From Hyphomonadaceae bacterium ML37 (GTDB taxonomy: Bacteria; Pseudomonadota; Alphaproteobacteria; Caulobacterales; Maricaulaceae), in assembly GCA_027627685.1 (NCBI GenBank), contig CP091241.1, positions 1,365,191-1,429,190 on the forward strand: 64,000 nt of DNA, in the 5' to 3' direction. Made by a program: the position numbers and the translations under genes. The notes under the pieces were generated by a model. It saw only the letters and a list, made by a program, of their open reading frames with translations. It was not told the origin of the DNA and searched no databases. Of this stretch, positions 46,660 to 55,393 are shown piece after piece. The stretch's first letter is position 1. Each line of letters begins with the position of its first letter.

Positions 46660-48641
46660 TTGCAGAGATCGGCCGCTTCCTCATCGCGCTGGCGTTTCTG
46701 GCGTGCGTGGCCCAGACGCTGCTGGCCTGGCGCGGCGCCGACCAGGGCGGACGCTCGGGCGCGGCGCGGGCGGGCACGGCGGCCGCCGAGATCGCGGTGA
46801 TCGCCGCGGGGCTCGCCTTCCTGCTCCTGATCATCAGCTTTGTGCGCTCGGATTTCTCCATCGCCTATGTCGCGTCCAACTCCCATGTGGACAAACCGCT
46901 CCTGTACAAGATTTCCGGCGCCTGGGGCGGACATGAAGGCTCGATGCTCTTGTGGTGCTGGATCCTGGTTCTGTTCGGACTGGGACTGGCGCGCATTGGC
47001 CCGAAGGATCCGGCCCTGCGCGCGCGTTCGGTGAGCTTTCAGGGCCTGTTGTCGTCCCTGTTCTTCGCCTTCCTGGCCTTTGCGTCCAACCCGTTTGAGC
47101 GGGTTTTGCCGGCGCCGATCCAGGGCGCGGACCTGAACCCTATCCTCCAGGACCCGCTCCTCGCGATCCATCCGCCCATGCTCTATGTGGGCTATGTCGG
47201 GCTGTCGGCGGCGTTCGCGATTGCCGCCGCCGGACTGATGCAGAAATCGGGCGGGCGTGAGCTCGCCAGCGCGCTGCGCCCCTGGGCGCTGGGCGCCTGG
47301 GTCAGCCTCACCGGGGGCATCGCCTTGGGCGCCTGGTGGGCGTATTACGAGCTCGGCTGGGGCGGCTGGTGGTTCTGGGACCCGGTGGAGAACGCCAGCT
47401 TCATGCCCTGGCTGCTGGGCGCTGCGCTGGTCCATTCGGCCATCGCCACGGAAAAGCGCGGCGCGTTCCCCGGCTGGACGGTCTTCCTAGCACTCATCGC
47501 CTACATTCTATCCATTCTGGGCGCCTTCCTGGTGCGCTCCGGCGTGCTCACCTCGGTGCACGCCTTTGCCCTCGATCCCGAACGCGGCGCCTGGATTCTG
47601 GGCATGCTGGGCATCTCCGCCGTGGCCGGATTCGCGCTGTTCGCCCTGCGCGCAGGCTCTCTGGGCGAGGGGGACGGTTTTGAACCCACCAGCCGCGAAG
47701 CCTTCATCGGCGTGAATAATCTCCTGCTTGCGGTGACGGCCGGCGTGGTGCTGATCGGCACGCTATACCCACTGTTTGTCGACCTCATGGGCTGGCCGAT
47801 GATCTCCGTCGGCCCGCCATACTTCAACGCCTCGGCCACGCCCCTGCTCATTATGGCCGCAGCCCTGATGCCGATGGCGGCGTTCATGCCCTGGGCCAAT
47901 GGCGGCGCGAAGCCGGGCCTGAAGCAGATGCGTGCCGCCCTGCTGCTGGTACCGGTGGCGGGCGTAATCATCGCCTTCATCGCGTTCGGCGCGCCGGTTC
48001 TGGCCGTGGTCGCAGGCGGGGTGGGCGCCTGGGCGCTGTGCGGCGCAGCCATGGATGTGGGCGTGCACTGGAAAGCGGCCAAGGCGCGCGCCGCGCGCCT
48101 GTCTGTAGCGGGCCGGGCGCTGGCCCATGCCGGGGTCGGGTTTATCGCCCTGGGCGCCGCCGCTGACGCCTCGCGTCCGGCGGACCTGCATCGCTCGCTG
48201 GCGCCGGGCGAAAGCCTGTCGATTGCCGGCCGCACCCTGACGCTGGAAGGCGTGCGCCGGGCCGATGGCCGCAATTACATGGCCGACCGCGCCACCATCC
48301 GCGTGGATGGCCGCTACACCGTCAGCCCGGAGCGGCGCTTCTACCCCGCCGCCGACCAGACCACCCGCGAGGTCGGGCTGCGGTCCGACTGGCGCGGCGA
48401 TCTCTATGTGTCGGTGGGCGAGGCCCGCCTGCGCGAGGACGGCGCGATGGTCTATGAGCTGCGCGCCGCCTATCACCCGCTGGTCTGGATGCTGGGCTTT
48501 GGCGCCTTTCTGGTGGTGAGCGGCGGCGGGCTGGCGCTGAGCGGACGGCTGATGTCCGGCGCTCCGGCGCGTGTGCGCCGGGAGACGCCTGAGCCCTCAG
48601 CGGCGGCTGCGCCCGTGGACGCGGCGGAGGCGGGGGCATGA
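46656..48641 (+). CDS. ccmF: Heme lyase subunit CcmF
   Basis: A 661-residue polytopic membrane protein with about 15 helices. It reduces and transfers heme from CcmE to apocytochrome c. The tryptophan-rich WWD domain is at about residues 232-252 (GWGGWWFWDPVENASFMPW), preceded by the heme-contact HEGSMLLWCWILVLFGLG near 93-110. The periplasmic loop near the end (about 515-610) precedes the last helix. The C-terminus is an Ala/Pro-rich tail. It overlaps ccmE and ccmH by four bases. Confidence 0.97.
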   Translation: MIAEIGRFLIALAFLACVAQTLLAWRGADQGGRSGAARAGTAAAEIAVIAAGLAFLLLIISFVRSDFSIAYVASNSHVDKPLLYKISGAWGGHEGSMLLWCWILVLFGLGLARIGPKDPALRARSVSFQGLLSSLFFAFLAFASNPFERVLPAPIQGADLNPILQDPLLAIHPPMLYVGYVGLSAAFAIAAAGLMQKSGGRELASALRPWALGAWVSLTGGIALGAWWAYYELGWGGWWFWDPVENASFMPWLLGAALVHSAIATEKRGAFPGWTVFLALIAYILSILGAFLVRSGVLTSVHAFALDPERGAWILGMLGISAVAGFALFALRAGSLGEGDGFEPTSREAFIGVNNLLLAVTAGVVLIGTLYPLFVDLMGWPMISVGPPYFNASATPLLIMAAALMPMAAFMPWANGGAKPGLKQMRAALLLVPVAGVIIAFIAFGAPVLAVVAGGVGAWALCGAAMDVGVHWKAAKARAARLSVAGRALAHAGVGFIALGAAADASRPADLHRSLAPGESLSIAGRTLTLEGVRRADGRNYMADRATIRVDGRYTVSPERRFYPAADQTTREVGLRSDWRGDLYVSVGEARLREDGAMVYELRAAYHPLVWMLGFGAFLVVSGGGLALSGRLMSGAPARVRRETPEPSAAAAPVDAAEAGA

Positions 48642-49009
48642 TCGTCAAGGCGCTCATGCTCGCCCTGGCGCTGCAGGCCGCGCCCGGCGGATTGCCGCCC
48701 GAAGAGGAGGCGCGGGCCCAGGCGCTGATGCGCGAGGTCCGCTGCATGGTGTGCGCGGGCGAGTCGGTGATGGATTCCAACGCGCCCATGGCCCAGGACA
48801 TGCGCCGCTTCATCCGCGAACAGGTCGCGGTGGGGCAGACCGACGCTGACCTGCGTCAGGCGATGGTGGAGCGCTTCGGTCATGAAGTGCTCATGCGCCC
48901 CACATTCGATTCGCGCACCGCGCCGCTCTGGATTGCGCCGCTGATCCTGCTCTTGCTGGGCGGGGCACTGTTCTTCACGGCCATGCGCAAGCCCCGCACG
49001 CGTCCGTGA
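48638..49009 (+). CDS. ccmH: Cytochrome c maturation protein CcmH (CycL type)
   Basis: A 123-residue thiol protein that reduces the CXXCH cysteines of apocytochrome c. The redox pair is Cys36 and Cys39 in the family motif VRCMVCAGESV, after a signal peptide (about 1-16). One C-terminal helix (about 91-113, LWIAPLILLLLGGALFFTAM) anchors it. It corresponds to the N-terminal half of E. coli CcmH; the TPR half is supplied by CcmI here. No ccmG (DsbE) lies between ccmF and ccmH. Confidence 0.95.
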   Translation: MIVKALMLALALQAAPGGLPPEEEARAQALMREVRCMVCAGESVMDSNAPMAQDMRRFIREQVAVGQTDADLRQAMVERFGHEVLMRPTFDSRTAPLWIAPLILLLLGGALFFTAMRKPRTRP

Positions 49010-49078
49010 CCATAGCCGGGCTTGCCCCGGCGCCTCGCCACCCCCACCCTTGAGGGGTAGCGGCTCGGGAAACAATGC

Positions 49079-50287
49079 ATGCGCACGGACAAGGTCACTT
49101 TTGAAGGCGCGCTCGGCGAGACGCTGGCGGCGCGTCTGGAGCGGCCCGCCGGGCCGCCGCGCGCCTGGGCGCTGTTCGCCCATTGCTTCTCGTGCTCCAA
49201 GGACATTCACGCCGCCCAGCGCATTTCCAGGCGTCTGACGCGTCACGGCATTGCGGTTTTGCGGTTTGATTTCACCGGGCTCGGCCAGTCCGAGGGCGAT
49301 TTCGCCAACACCAATTTCAGCTCCAATATCGACGATCTGGTGAAGGCGGCCGAATGGCTGGCGAAAGAGCATGGTGCGCCCGGCCTGCTTATCGGACATT
49401 CCCTGGGCGGGGCGGCGGTGATCGCGGCGGCGGCGCGCCTGGCCGACGTGAAGGCGGTCGCCACCATCGGCGCGCCCGCTGACGCCGCTCATGTGCGCAA
49501 GCAGTTCATGGACCATGTCGCCGAGATCGAGCGCGAGGGCGAGGCGGAAGTGACGCTCGCCGGGCGCCCGTTCCGGATTCGCCAGCAGTTTCTGGACGAT
49601 ATAGAAGGTCACAAGCTCGACGGCATCGTCGCGGGCCTGAAGGCCGCCTTGCTGATCGCTCATTCGCCGGTGGATGAGACGGTGAGCATCGACAACGCCA
49701 CCCGCCTGTTCCTGGCGGCCAGGCATCCCAAGACCTTCCTCAGCCTCGATCACGCCGACCACCTGCTTTCAAAAGAGGCCGACGCCCACCACGCCGCCGA
49801 TGTCATCGCGGCGTGGGCGCTGCGCTATGCAGGGCAGGGCGCTTGGCCCGAGCCGCCCCGGGCGCCGCAGGGCAAGGGGCCGACAGCGCTGGTGGAGGAG
49901 ACCGGACTTGGCGGCTATCACAGCTGGGCGGCGACAGGCCCCCACGCCTTCATCGTGGACGAGCCGGAGGCCATGGGCGGGCTCGAGGGCGGCCCGCATC
50001 CGTTTCAGCTGCTGTGCGCCTCGCTGGCGGCCTGCACCACCATGACGCTGCGCATGTACGCCCAGCGCAAGGGCCATGATCTGGGCCGTATCCGCACTGT
50101 GGTCAGCCATGAGCGCGGGGAAGACGCCTCGGGCGCGCCGCGCGATCTGTTCAGGCGCGTCATCTCTGTGGACGGCGGGGCGGGCGATCTGACCGACAAG
50201 CTGGTGGAAATCGCGGGCAAATGCCCGGTGCACCGCACGCTGGAGCGCACCAGCCATATCGAAACCGAGGCGGCGGAATACAGCTGA
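49079..50287 (+). CDS. Bifunctional alpha/beta hydrolase - OsmC family protein
   Basis: A 402-residue fusion. The N-terminal alpha/beta hydrolase covers about 1-250, with nucleophile Ser108 in LLIGHSLGGAAV and a late catalytic His in LSLDHADHLLSK. The C-terminal OsmC peroxidase-like domain is at about 262-402, with Cys in LCASLAACTTMTLRMYAQRK near 315-334 and CPVHRTLE near 382. Such fusions are found across proteobacteria; OsmC proteins reduce organic hydroperoxides. The hydrolase substrate is unknown. It begins 69 bases after ccmH. Confidence 0.9.
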   Translation: MRTDKVTFEGALGETLAARLERPAGPPRAWALFAHCFSCSKDIHAAQRISRRLTRHGIAVLRFDFTGLGQSEGDFANTNFSSNIDDLVKAAEWLAKEHGAPGLLIGHSLGGAAVIAAAARLADVKAVATIGAPADAAHVRKQFMDHVAEIEREGEAEVTLAGRPFRIRQQFLDDIEGHKLDGIVAGLKAALLIAHSPVDETVSIDNATRLFLAARHPKTFLSLDHADHLLSKEADAHHAADVIAAWALRYAGQGAWPEPPRAPQGKGPTALVEETGLGGYHSWAATGPHAFIVDEPEAMGGLEGGPHPFQLLCASLAACTTMTLRMYAQRKGHDLGRIRTVVSHERGEDASGAPRDLFRRVISVDGGAGDLTDKLVEIAGKCPVHRTLERTSHIETEAAEYS

Positions 50288-50300
50288 CGAATTGCCCATT

Positions 50301-50336
50301 CGTAATGTTGCCGTAACAATATGGTGACCCATATTC
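50301..50336 (+). promoter_or_regulatory. Regulatory region of htrA: direct repeat, palindrome and promoter
   Basis: CGTAAT (50301-50306), five bases and CGTAAC (50312-50317) form a hexamer-N5-hexamer direct repeat with an 11-bp period, as OmpR-family regulators bind. It abuts a palindrome, AATATGG-TGAC-CCATATT (50318-50335). A possible promoter is TTGCCG (50308-50313) with CATATT (50330-50335) at 16-base spacing, so the palindrome lies between the boxes. Binding by the regulator at 51949 is inferred. Confidence 0.4.
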
Positions 50337-50407
50337 CATCATGCCTAGATGACCGACACGGCGCGCAGGTCCGCCCGCGCGCCCTCAGTGACAGGATCGC
50401 CAACCGA

Positions 50408-51889
50408 ATGACCTTTACCCAGCGCTTGCTCGTCTCCGCCGCCGCCGGTCTCGCCCTGACCGCCGCCATGCCCGGCCTTTCCCTGACCGCCGCTCCGGCC
50501 CACGCCCAGACCTATGCGGCGCCCAATGGCGCGCCCATGAGCTTTGCCGACCTGATCGAGCGGGTCAGCCCGGCCGTGGTCTCCATCGAGGCCGAAGGTG
50601 CGGTGAGCCGCGAAGAAATGCCGGACCTGAGCGAAATGCCGCCGCAGCTGCGTGAGTTCTTCGAGCGCTTTGGCGGCATGCCGGGCCAGCAGGCGGCGCC
50701 GCGTCCGCGCCGCTCGCAAGGGTCAGGCTTCTTTATCAGCGGCGATGGCCTGCTGGTCACCAATAACCACGTCATCGCAGGCGCCGATTCCATCCGCGTC
50801 TCCCTGAGCGACGGCCGCAGCTTCGACGCCGAAGTGGTCGGGCGCGACGAGCTGACCGATCTGGCGCTCTTGCGCGTCGAGCCGGGCTCGCGCCCCTTCC
50901 AGCATGTTGAGCTGGCGCGTGAGCTGGAGGTGCGCGTCGGCGACTGGGTTGTGGCGGTGGGCAATCCCTTCGGTCTGGGCGGCACGGCGACCGCCGGTAT
51001 CGTCTCGGCGATCGGACGCGAGATGAGCCCGGCCCAGGCCTATATCGACTTTTTGCAGATCGACGCGCCGATCAATCGCGGCAATTCGGGCGGCCCGGCC
51101 TTTGATCTCAACGGGCGCGTGGTCGGCGTGAACTCCGCCATCATCTCGCCCACGGGCGGCAATGTGGGCATCGGCTTCGCCATTCCCTCCGACGTCGCCG
51201 CCTCCATCATCGAACAGCTGATCGAGGGCGGCGAAGTGCGCCGGGGCTATCTGGGCATCTCGCCGGCTGACCTCACCGATGATCTGCGCGACGCCATGGG
51301 CCTCGATGAGGATCTCGAAGGCGTGCTGATCAATCAGGTGCTGGCCGGAACCCCGGCCGCAGAAGGCGGGCTGCAGAACGGCGACATCGTCACCACCATC
51401 AATGGCGCAGCCGTGTCGGGCGCACGCGTCCTGACCCAGCGCGTGGGCGCGTTTGCACCAGGCGCGCAGATCACGCTGGGCGTGCTGCGTGACGGCCGCG
51501 AGCGCACATTGCGCGTGCGTCTGGCCGAGCGTCCCGCCGATGCGGGCGGTCCCGTGACGCCGGCCCAGCCTGAACAGCCCGAAGACGCGCCGCGCTTCTT
51601 CGGCATGACGCTGGAAACGCCGTCCGAACAGGACCGCGCCCGGCTGGAGCTGGGTCAGCGCGGCCTTCTGGTCGCCGATCTGGATGCGGATTCCGAAGCG
51701 GCCCGCAAGGGCCTGCGCCCGGGCGATGCGATCCTGGAAGCGGGCGGGCGCGATGTGCGCACCGTCGCCGATTTCCGCGCCGCGGCTGAAGAGGCCCGCT
51801 CGCGGGGACGCGCCGCGCTTCTGGTGTTCGTCGCCATGCAGGGCGGTCAGCAGCGCTACGCCGCGCTGGATCTGGACGCGATGGACTAG
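50408..51889 (+). CDS. Do-family (HtrA/DegP) periplasmic serine protease
   Basis: A 493-residue periplasmic protease and chaperone for misfolded envelope proteins. The signal peptide is residues 1-33 (cleavage after AHA). The trypsin-like domain has His121 (VTNNHVIAGA), Asp151 (ELTDLALLRV) and Ser227 (NRGNSGGPAF). Two PDZ domains follow, at about 290-375 and 400-485 (RRGYLGISPADLTDDLRDAM and RGLLVADLDADSEAARKGLR). I chose the ATG at 50408 because it opens the signal peptide; the frame extends back to 50321. It precedes a response regulator-kinase pair, an arrangement seen with HtrA in many alphaproteobacteria. Confidence 0.95.
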   Translation: MTFTQRLLVSAAAGLALTAAMPGLSLTAAPAHAQTYAAPNGAPMSFADLIERVSPAVVSIEAEGAVSREEMPDLSEMPPQLREFFERFGGMPGQQAAPRPRRSQGSGFFISGDGLLVTNNHVIAGADSIRVSLSDGRSFDAEVVGRDELTDLALLRVEPGSRPFQHVELARELEVRVGDWVVAVGNPFGLGGTATAGIVSAIGREMSPAQAYIDFLQIDAPINRGNSGGPAFDLNGRVVGVNSAIISPTGGNVGIGFAIPSDVAASIIEQLIEGGEVRRGYLGISPADLTDDLRDAMGLDEDLEGVLINQVLAGTPAAEGGLQNGDIVTTINGAAVSGARVLTQRVGAFAPGAQITLGVLRDGRERTLRVRLAERPADAGGPVTPAQPEQPEDAPRFFGMTLETPSEQDRARLELGQRGLLVADLDADSEAARKGLRPGDAILEAGGRDVRTVADFRAAAEEARSRGRAALLVFVAMQGGQQRYAALDLDAMD

Positions 51890-51948
51890 GGCCGCCGCGC
51901 CGGCCCGTCAGGGCGCGCTGGCGCATTAACACGGGATGTGAGACCGCC

Positions 51949-52620
51949 ATGCGGGTTCTGATTGTTGAAGATGACCGGGAGGTCGCGCGCAATATCGCGA
52001 AAATGTTGCGCGAGTGCGGGCACGTCGCTGACGCCGCCCATGATGGCGAGGACGGGCTGGCGCTGGCGCGCGAAGGCACGTTCGACGTGCTTATCGTCGA
52101 CCGGATGATGCCCCGGCGCGACGGTCTCTCCATGATCTCGGCCCTGCGCGAAGAGGGCGACAAGACCCCGGTGCTGATCCTGTCGGCGCTGGGCGAGGTC
52201 GATGACCGGGTCGAGGGCCTGAAAGCCGGCGGCGATGATTATCTGGTCAAGCCCTACGCCCCGTCCGAGCTGATCGCGCGCGTCGACGCGCTGGCCCGCC
52301 GGCGCAATCCCGACGCGGTGAAAACCCGCCTGGAAGTCGGCGATCTGGAAATGGATCTGCTGGCGCGCACCGTGAAGCGGGGCGGCGAGGCGATCTTGTT
52401 GCAGCCGCGCGAATTCCGCCTCTTGGAATTCCTCATGCGCAACGCCGGACAGGTGGTCACCCGCACCATGCTGCTGGAAAAGGTCTGGGATTATCATTTC
52501 GACCCCCAGACCAATGTGATCGACGTGCACATCTCGCGCCTGCGCGCCAAGATCGACAAGCCCTATGGCACGGCGATGCTGCACACGGTGCGCGGGGCAG
52601 GCTATCGTCTCCAGCCGTGA
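51949..52620 (+). CDS. Response regulator, OmpR family (htrA-linked)
   Basis: A 223-residue regulator. The receiver has Glu7-Asp8-Asp9, phospho-acceptor Asp51 (DVLIVDRMMPRRDGL) and Lys in DYLVKPYAPSELIARV. The winged-helix domain at about 128-220 has LQPREFRLLEFLMRNAGQ, DPQTNVIDVHISRLRAKID and the terminal VRGAGYRL. It lies 59 bases after the protease gene and 40 before the kinase. By position it probably controls the envelope stress response that includes htrA. Confidence 0.93.
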   Translation: MRVLIVEDDREVARNIAKMLRECGHVADAAHDGEDGLALAREGTFDVLIVDRMMPRRDGLSMISALREEGDKTPVLILSALGEVDDRVEGLKAGGDDYLVKPYAPSELIARVDALARRRNPDAVKTRLEVGDLEMDLLARTVKRGGEAILLQPREFRLLEFLMRNAGQVVTRTMLLEKVWDYHFDPQTNVIDVHISRLRAKIDKPYGTAMLHTVRGAGYRLQP

Positions 52621-52660
52621 GACAGCCCTGACCGGCCCCCAGACCAGCCAGAGAGGCGGC

Positions 52661-54097
52661 GTGACCCAGCCTGCAGGACACATCTGGCGTCTGCCGCCCT
52701 TCCTGCGGACCACCGCCTTCCGCCTGACGCTGCTGTCAGCGGGGCTGTTTGCCTTGTCGAGCTTTGTGATTCTGGCGCTGGTCTATGCCGCCACCGTCGG
52801 GGCCTCGATGAACCGGGCCGATGCCGCGATCACCGCTGAGGTCGCCCAGATCGAGGCGCGCTACGCCGCCGGGGGTGCGGCCGGCGCCAATCGCTATATC
52901 GTTCAGCGCTCGGTGGGCGGCGGGGAGTTTCTCTATCTTTTCCTGGACGCCGACCAGCGCCGCCTGTCGGGCAATATCTCCGGCCTGCCCGCCGCGCCTG
53001 CCGATGCGCAAGGGCGCGTGCGCTTTGTCTATGACCGCGCACCCGCCGACGGAGCCGATGGCGGGGCGGGACGCAATGCCCGCGGCCAGATCACCGAGCT
53101 GGCCGGCGGCCACCGCGTCTTTGTCGGCATGGATGTGGAGGAGGAGGCGCGCTTTGTCTCCAACACCCTCAACGCCGTGCTGTTCGCTTCGGCCCTGGCG
53201 CTGGGGCTCGGGATCATTTCCGGCGCCGTGGTCAGCCGCCGCTTCTCCCGGCGCCTGGACGCCATCAACGCGGCGGCCCGCGCCATCAAGGCCGGCCGGC
53301 TGGAGACCCGCGCCCCGCGCAATCACACTGGCGATGATCTCGACGAGCTTTCGTCCAATTTCAACGCCATGCTCGACCGGGTGGAGCATCTCATGCAGCG
53401 CATGCGCACGGCGGGCGATTCCATCGCCCACGATCTGCGCCTGCCGCTGACGCGCCTGCGCGGGCGCCTCGAAGGCGCGCTGATCGATTCCGATGACGCG
53501 GAAGCGCGCGAGGCCGCGCTCCAGCGCGCCATCAGCGATGTGGACGAGCTGTTGCGCACCTTCAACGCCGTCATGTCGCTGGCCCGGCTGCAAGCCGGCG
53601 AGCGCCGCCGCGCGTTCGAGACCCTCGACATCACCGCCCTGCTCAGCGACGTCGCCGAGCTCTACGAGCCGGTGTGCGAGGAGACGGGGCTGGAGTTCGC
53701 CTGCGACTGCCCGCCCGGCCTCACGCTTCTGGGCGACCGCGAGCTGATCGCCCAGGCCGTCGCCAATATCCTCGACAACGCCGTCAAATATACGCCCGGC
53801 GGCGGCGCGGTGGTGCTGCGCGGACGGCGCACGGCGGCCGGCGCGCTGGAAATCTCCGTCACGGACACCGGCCCGGGCATTCCCATGGAGCATCGCGCGC
53901 GGGTGCTGGAGCGCTTTGTGCGGCTGGAAAAATCCCGCTCCCTGCCGGGCGTCGGCCTCGGCCTGTCACTGGTCCAGGCCATCGCCGAGGTCCACGGCGC
54001 GCAGCTCACCCTGGATGACGGCCCCGGCCCGGGCGGCGAAGACGGCCAGGGCCCCGGCCTGCGCATCGCGCTGACCTTCCCCCCGGGGGAGGGTTAG
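52661..54097 (+). CDS. Sensor histidine kinase (htrA-linked)
   Basis: A 478-residue inner-membrane kinase. Helices lie at about residues 17-40 and 176-200 around a periplasmic sensor of some 130 residues. HAMP follows (FSRRLDAINAAARAIKAGRL near 201-220), then the phospho-accepting His257 in DSIAHDLRLPLTRLRGRLE. ATP-binding boxes are NILDNAVKYTPGG, TDTGPGIP and GLGLSLVQAIAEVHG. The start is a GTG at 52661 after GAGAGGCGGC; the frame continues upstream into the regulator without a good start. It is the partner of the regulator 40 bases upstream. Confidence 0.9.
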   Translation: MTQPAGHIWRLPPFLRTTAFRLTLLSAGLFALSSFVILALVYAATVGASMNRADAAITAEVAQIEARYAAGGAAGANRYIVQRSVGGGEFLYLFLDADQRRLSGNISGLPAAPADAQGRVRFVYDRAPADGADGGAGRNARGQITELAGGHRVFVGMDVEEEARFVSNTLNAVLFASALALGLGIISGAVVSRRFSRRLDAINAAARAIKAGRLETRAPRNHTGDDLDELSSNFNAMLDRVEHLMQRMRTAGDSIAHDLRLPLTRLRGRLEGALIDSDDAEAREAALQRAISDVDELLRTFNAVMSLARLQAGERRRAFETLDITALLSDVAELYEPVCEETGLEFACDCPPGLTLLGDRELIAQAVANILDNAVKYTPGGGAVVLRGRRTAAGALEISVTDTGPGIPMEHRARVLERFVRLEKSRSLPGVGLGLSLVQAIAEVHGAQLTLDDGPGPGGEDGQGPGLRIALTFPPGEG

Positions 54098-54147
54098 GGC
54101 TCCGGGCTAGGCTCGCTGTCTAACCATAGCGCGCCTCTCGAACCGGC

Positions 54148-54501
54148 TCAGACGTCTCGGCCCTGCTCGCGCCACAGCCGGGGCACATCGGCCCAGCCGG
54201 GGACGGTCTCTGTGAGCAGGCCCAGCACCTTGCCCGTCGCGATCTCGCGGAACAGGCGCAGGGCCTCCAGGTGCGGCCCGCTGCGCAGATAGGCCAGCAT
54301 CGCCTCCCGATTCACCCAGACGCTGAGCGTATGGTGCACATCATCCACCGTGCGCGCCTCTGCGCGCAGATTGCCCGGCGCACTCTGGGCCTGGAGCATG
54401 GAGGCCACGGCATGCTCCCAGAACTGCGTGTCATGGCGCGGATGGCGCACGCGCAGGCCCGTAATCGACACATAAACAAGACTTTCTGGGGTTTCGGTCA
54501 T
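54148..54501 (-). CDS. Antibiotic-monooxygenase-like/DUF3291-type small protein
   Basis: A 117-residue protein of the dimeric alpha/beta-barrel type. The recognisable part is HTLSVWVNREAMLAYLRSGP at about 57-76, followed by HLEALRLFREI, as in DUF3291 and antibiotic biosynthesis monooxygenase-like proteins. Members oxidise or bind small aromatic or isoprenoid compounds; no substrate can be assigned. It is divergent from the SDR-TetR pair and shares their control region, where one putative operator lies 16 bases before its start codon, so it is probably a target of that repressor. Confidence 0.65.
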   Translation of the reverse strand: MTETPESLVYVSITGLRVRHPRHDTQFWEHAVASMLQAQSAPGNLRAEARTVDDVHHTLSVWVNREAMLAYLRSGPHLEALRLFREIATGKVLGLLTETVPGWADVPRLWREQGRDV

Positions 54502-54516
54502 CGCGGGCGCCTCATC

Positions 54517-54563
54517 GGTTGACAGCGTCTACCTGCTCCCATATTGGGTTGACGCTGTCAACC
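54517..54563. promoter_or_regulatory. TetR-type operator pair and promoter in the divergent region
   Basis: A perfect dyad, GGTTGAC-GCT-GTCAACC, lies at 54547-54563. A second copy, GGTTGAC-AGC-GTCTACC, is at 54517-54533 with one mismatch. The centres are exactly 30 bp apart. A plus-strand promoter fits between: -35 TTGACA (54519-54524), 17 bases, -10 TATTGG (54542-54547), so the dyads cover both boxes. The TetR gene at 55371 is the obvious candidate for the binding protein; that is inference. Confidence 0.65.
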
Positions 54564-54580
54564 TGTTCGGAGATGCCGCC

Positions 54581-55393
54581 ATGGGCGCGAAGGCCTTTCA
54601 GAAAAAATACGGCCCCTGGGTCCTGATCACCGGCGCGTCATCGGGCATTGGCGAGGCCATGGCGTTCGAGGCCGCGCGCCGGCGCCTCAATGTGGTGCTT
54701 GTGGCGCGCAGCGAGGCCCGGCTGGCCGATATCAGCGTTCAGCTCAAACAAACCTACGGCGTAGAGACGCGCGTGATCGTGGCGGACCTGGCCAGGCCTG
54801 ACGCCGTGGACGCCGTGACAGGCCAGACGGCGGAGCTTGATATCGGCCTTCTGGCCAATTGCGCCGGGTACGGCACCTCGGGCGATTTCGTCGATATCCC
54901 CGCCGAAGACGAGCTGGACATGATCAACGTCAATTGCCGCGCCTCGGCCGCGCTGACCCATGTGTTTTCAAAGCGCTTTATTGAACGCGGCAAGGGCGGC
55001 ATCATCCTGATGAGCTCCATCGTGGCATTCCAGGGCGTGGCGCGCTCTGCCAATTACGCCGCCACCAAGGCCTGGGCGCAGGTCTTCGCCGAAGGCCTGC
55101 GCCTGGAGCTGGGCCCGCGCGGGATCGACGTGTTGGCCGTGGCGCCCGGTCCCGTCAACTCCGGCTTTGCGGCGCGCGCTGGCATGCAGATGGGCGGCGC
55201 CGCACGGCCCGTCACCGTCGCATGCGGCGCGTTCGCGGCGCTGGGGCGGACCGGATTGGTGCGCCCGGGCGCGCTGGCCAAGCTGCTGGGTTACAGTCTG
55301 GCGATGCTCCCGCGATTCGCCCGCCGGCGGATCATGAGCACGATCATGAAAGGCATGACCCGGCACAGGAATGGCGACGCGAGCAAAGCCTGA
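54581..55393 (+). CDS. Short-chain dehydrogenase/reductase
   Basis: A 270-residue SDR. The NAD(P) site is LITGASSGIGEAMAFEAARR at residues 15-34, with NCAGYG near 89-94 and the catalytic Ser and Tyr-x3-Lys in SSIVAFQGVARSANYAATKA at about 146-165. The later part resembles acyl-CoA/ketone-reducing SDRs with a membrane-near C-terminus (LLGYSLAMLPRFARRRIM). It overlaps the TetR gene by 23 bases. Repression by that protein through the operators upstream is likely. The substrate is unknown. Confidence 0.88.
   Translation: MGAKAFQKKYGPWVLITGASSGIGEAMAFEAARRRLNVVLVARSEARLADISVQLKQTYGVETRVIVADLARPDAVDAVTGQTAELDIGLLANCAGYGTSGDFVDIPAEDELDMINVNCRASAALTHVFSKRFIERGKGGIILMSSIVAFQGVARSANYAATKAWAQVFAEGLRLELGPRGIDVLAVAPGPVNSGFAARAGMQMGGAARPVTVACGAFAALGRTGLVRPGALAKLLGYSLAMLPRFARRRIMSTIMKGMTRHRNGDASKA

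Noticed and set aside
49079-50287. Hydrolase-OsmC fusion as a novel architecture
   Set aside because: This fusion is already known from many proteobacteria, so it is annotated but not listed as new.
54092-54125. GGTTAG/CTAACC arms after the htrA-linked kinase
   Set aside because: The loop of 22 bases and short stem give no convincing terminator.
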